From: Isotricha intestinalis
Taxonomy: Eukaryota > Ciliophora > Litostomatea > Vestibuliferida > Isotrichidae
Direction: 5' to 3'
DNA: 64,000 bases
Assembly: GCA_023807065.1 (NCBI GenBank)
Contig: JAJJLU010000331.1
Location: forward strand, 81,530 to 145,529
The number at the start of each line of letters is the position of its first letter. The stretch's first letter is position 1. The position numbers and the translations under genes were made by a program. This document shows, piece after piece, positions 62,438 to 64,000 of this stretch. The notes under the pieces were generated by a model. The model saw nothing but the letters and a program-made list of their open reading frames with translations. It made no database searches and had not been told where the DNA came from.

Positions 62438-63702
62438 ATGGAAAAACATATTATTGAAGAATATGAAAATAAAGTAAGTGAAATATAAATAATAAAGCAA
62501 ATATAAATAATTAATAGGGAGAAAAAAAAGAAAGAAAAAGACATTCTCTTTTTTTAAAATTAAATGAAAATTATTCTAATGAAAAAGGAAAAATAAAAAA
62601 TTCATATATAAAAATAATACCTTTTCAAGCTTTAAGAAAAGTAGAAAAAAAAAGATATTCTTTAAATATAAAAAGAAATAATTTAACTCCAAATAATAAT
62701 TCTTTTAAGATAAAATATTCGAGTACAACTCTAAAATTAAATAAAAGAATAAATTCTTCAAAATCATCAAAAAAGAATTTAGATAATAAATATTTAGATT
62801 CAATTGTAAGTGAATCAAAAAAAATAATGAAAATAATAGAAGATGCAAAAGGTAAATTTGTAGATAAGCCAATTTCATTATTTGAACAAGCAAAAAAAAA
62901 TTATAACATTCATCAGAAAATGAAAAATGCAAAAAAACATATTAATATAATAAATAATAGACAAAATCCAAAAAGAGATAGATTTGGTTCTGTTAATATT
63001 TCTCAATTTAAAATATTTAATTTAAAAAATAAACAAAATTCATTAAAAAGAAATAATAGAAATATTTTTCCTAATTCTATTACGAATGAAAATAATATTC
63101 CTGTTATTAGTAAAAGTACTAATAATTTAAGTCATTTTACTATTAGTATAAATAAATTTAGTAAAACAGTAAATGATGATTATTTAAAAATTATTCATGA
63201 AAAAAAAATTAATAACAATAATAATAACAACAACAACAATAATAATAATAATAATAATAATAATAGTAATCATTTTAATGATAGTAGTTTTTTAAATGAA
63301 AGTGAAAATAATAAAATTAAAATGGAACTTGATAAAAATAATAAAAAAGACAACATCACTCAAACTTTTAATATTACAAAATTAGATAAAGTTCATGTTC
63401 TTTTTAATAAATCTCATAATCAAAGAATAATTAATTATTATGGTATTAAAGATAATAAAGATTATTCTACATTTACTTTCAGGAAAATAAAACCTAAAAA
63501 AAAGGATAAAATTGTTTTAAGATATAATAATACAAATATTAATAAAAGAAGTAAAAGATTTAGAATTGATTTTGAAGATTCATATGAGAAAAAAAGAAAA
63601 ACAGAAACTTTTTTAAATAAAATTAAGAAATTACAAAATTATATTAATAATAAAAGTTTAATTAAAACAAATAATAATTCAAGAAATAAATATAATATTT
63701 GA
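62438..63702 (+). CDS. basic Lys/Asn-rich protein with poly-Asn tract (two exons)
   Basis: Exons 62438-62473 and 62518-63702 give about 406 residues. The first exon encodes MEKHIIEEYENK and the second continues in frame as GEKKERKRHSLFLKL. The protein is strongly basic throughout (Lys, Arg, Asn, Ser), with several short Ser/Lys blocks and a poly-Asn tract at about residues 240-262. No folded domain was recognised; the middle (EDAKGKFVDKPISLFEQA) may form helices. A nucleic-acid or cytoskeleton binding role is possible given the charge, but not shown. It ends in TGA. Without the intron the longest frame would start only at 62827. Confidence 0.68.
62474..62517 (+). other. intron, 44 nt
   Basis: Starts GTAAGT and ends TTAATAG, phase 0. 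It contains in-frame stops. Removal joins a 12-codon first exon to a frame that is open for a further 394 codons. Confidence 0.8.
63211..63270 (+). repeat. AAT/AAC microsatellite coding poly-Asn
   Basis: More than fifteen consecutive Asn codons, mixing AAT and AAC. The mixed codons suggest that the Asn run itself is tolerated or kept, not just a fresh slippage product. Confidence 0.9.
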
Positions 63703-63934
63703 ATTGATTAATTTATTTAAAAAAAATAATTAATTAAAAAATAAAATAATATTGTGTTTCTTATATTTTTTAAATAGTAAAGATATTTCCATAAATTATT
63801 AAATACAAATAAAAAAAATGAAAATAAATGAAGAATAAAAAATAAAGAATTAAAAAACAAAAATTTTCTAAATCTTAATTTAATTATAATTAAAATATAT
63901 TATTTTTAAATAATATTAGTTCGAAATATTACAA
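63703..63934. other. spacer before the last partial gene
   Basis: About 230 bases of A/T-rich DNA with no visible feature. Confidence 0.3.
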
Positions 63935-64000
63935 ATGAATAAAAAAAATATCAATAAATTAAATATATCACACAATAAGAAAAATTTAAAAAAATGGTTT
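63935..64000 (+). CDS. probable 5' end of a gene cut by the window edge
   Basis: An ATG at 63935 opens a frame of 22 codons to the last base (MNKKNINKLNISHNKKNLKK and two more residues). It follows an A-rich leader like other starts in the window. The sequence is too short to identify, and it may be chance in such A/T-rich DNA. Confidence 0.35.
   Translation, partial: MNKKNINKLNISHNKKNLKKWF

Noticed and set aside
1..64000. Reassigned code (TAA/TAG as Gln) for the whole window
   Set aside because: Recognisable proteins such as COMMD4, the WD40 proteins and START end at TAA exactly where the domain ends, and Gln is regularly CAA.

Overview
The window is nuclear DNA of a free-living or host-associated protist, not a bacterium. 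It is extremely A+T-rich (well under 25% G+C by eye). Genes lie close together on both strands with A/T-only spacers, proteins are rich in Asn, Lys and Ile, and several have poly-Asn tracts. There are very short GT-AG introns (28, 35, 44 and 54 nt), no operons and no bacterial signals. TAA, TAG and TGA all end genes and Gln is CAA, so the code looks standard. The gene set (TRIM-like B-box/WD40 proteins, a double cyclic-nucleotide-binding protein, RBR ligase, copine, START, BEACH, COMMD4, FTS, LRR/coiled-coil proteins, and a two-pass membrane protein of a kind common in ciliates) fits best with an A+T-rich ciliate that kept the standard code, for example a gut or rumen litostome. Another lineage such as Anaeramoeba is not excluded. 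The lineage is an inference, not a proof.

Layout. 0-5 kb: F-box/LRR protein, COMMD4 of the Commander complex, a RING/B-box/WD40 protein and a small unknown gene. 5-16.2 kb: a coiled-coil protein, a two-intron TBC Rab-GAP, a long LRR/coiled-coil protein, an unusual ankyrin/coiled-coil/terminal nucleotidyltransferase fusion, an FTS/AKTIP-type inactive E2 and a small unknown. 16.3-28.4 kb: an IQGAP-like RasGAP-fold protein with one 28-nt intron, a second B-box/WD40 protein, a possible PB1/NBR1-like protein, and an Asn-rich repeat protein probably joined to a protein carrying ten ERERNIIF-type repeats. 28.5-30 kb: no intact gene, perhaps a decayed one. 30-36.6 kb: a 1734-residue secreted or surface protein and a START-domain protein. 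37-42 kb: a BEACH-domain gene broken by six lesions. 42.3-54.8 kb: cyclic-nucleotide-binding protein, Ded1/DDX3-type helicase with a DESD box, small B-box protein, copine, two unknowns, a membrane RING-H2 protein and an MFS transporter. 55-64 kb: coiled-coil protein, WD40 protein, RBR ligase with membrane anchors, the two-pass membrane protein, a basic poly-Asn protein with one intron, and the probable start of one more gene at the right edge.

The recognisable genes centre on membrane traffic (COMMD4, FTS, TBC, BEACH, START, copine), ubiquitin signalling (F-box, RING/B-box, RING-H2, RBR) and RNA handling (nucleotidyltransferase, helicase). Nothing shows they form one co-regulated system. The most notable observations are the multiply broken BEACH gene among intact neighbours, the two repeat-rich reading frames around 26.4 kb, the ankyrin/nucleotidyltransferase fusion and the tiny introns.
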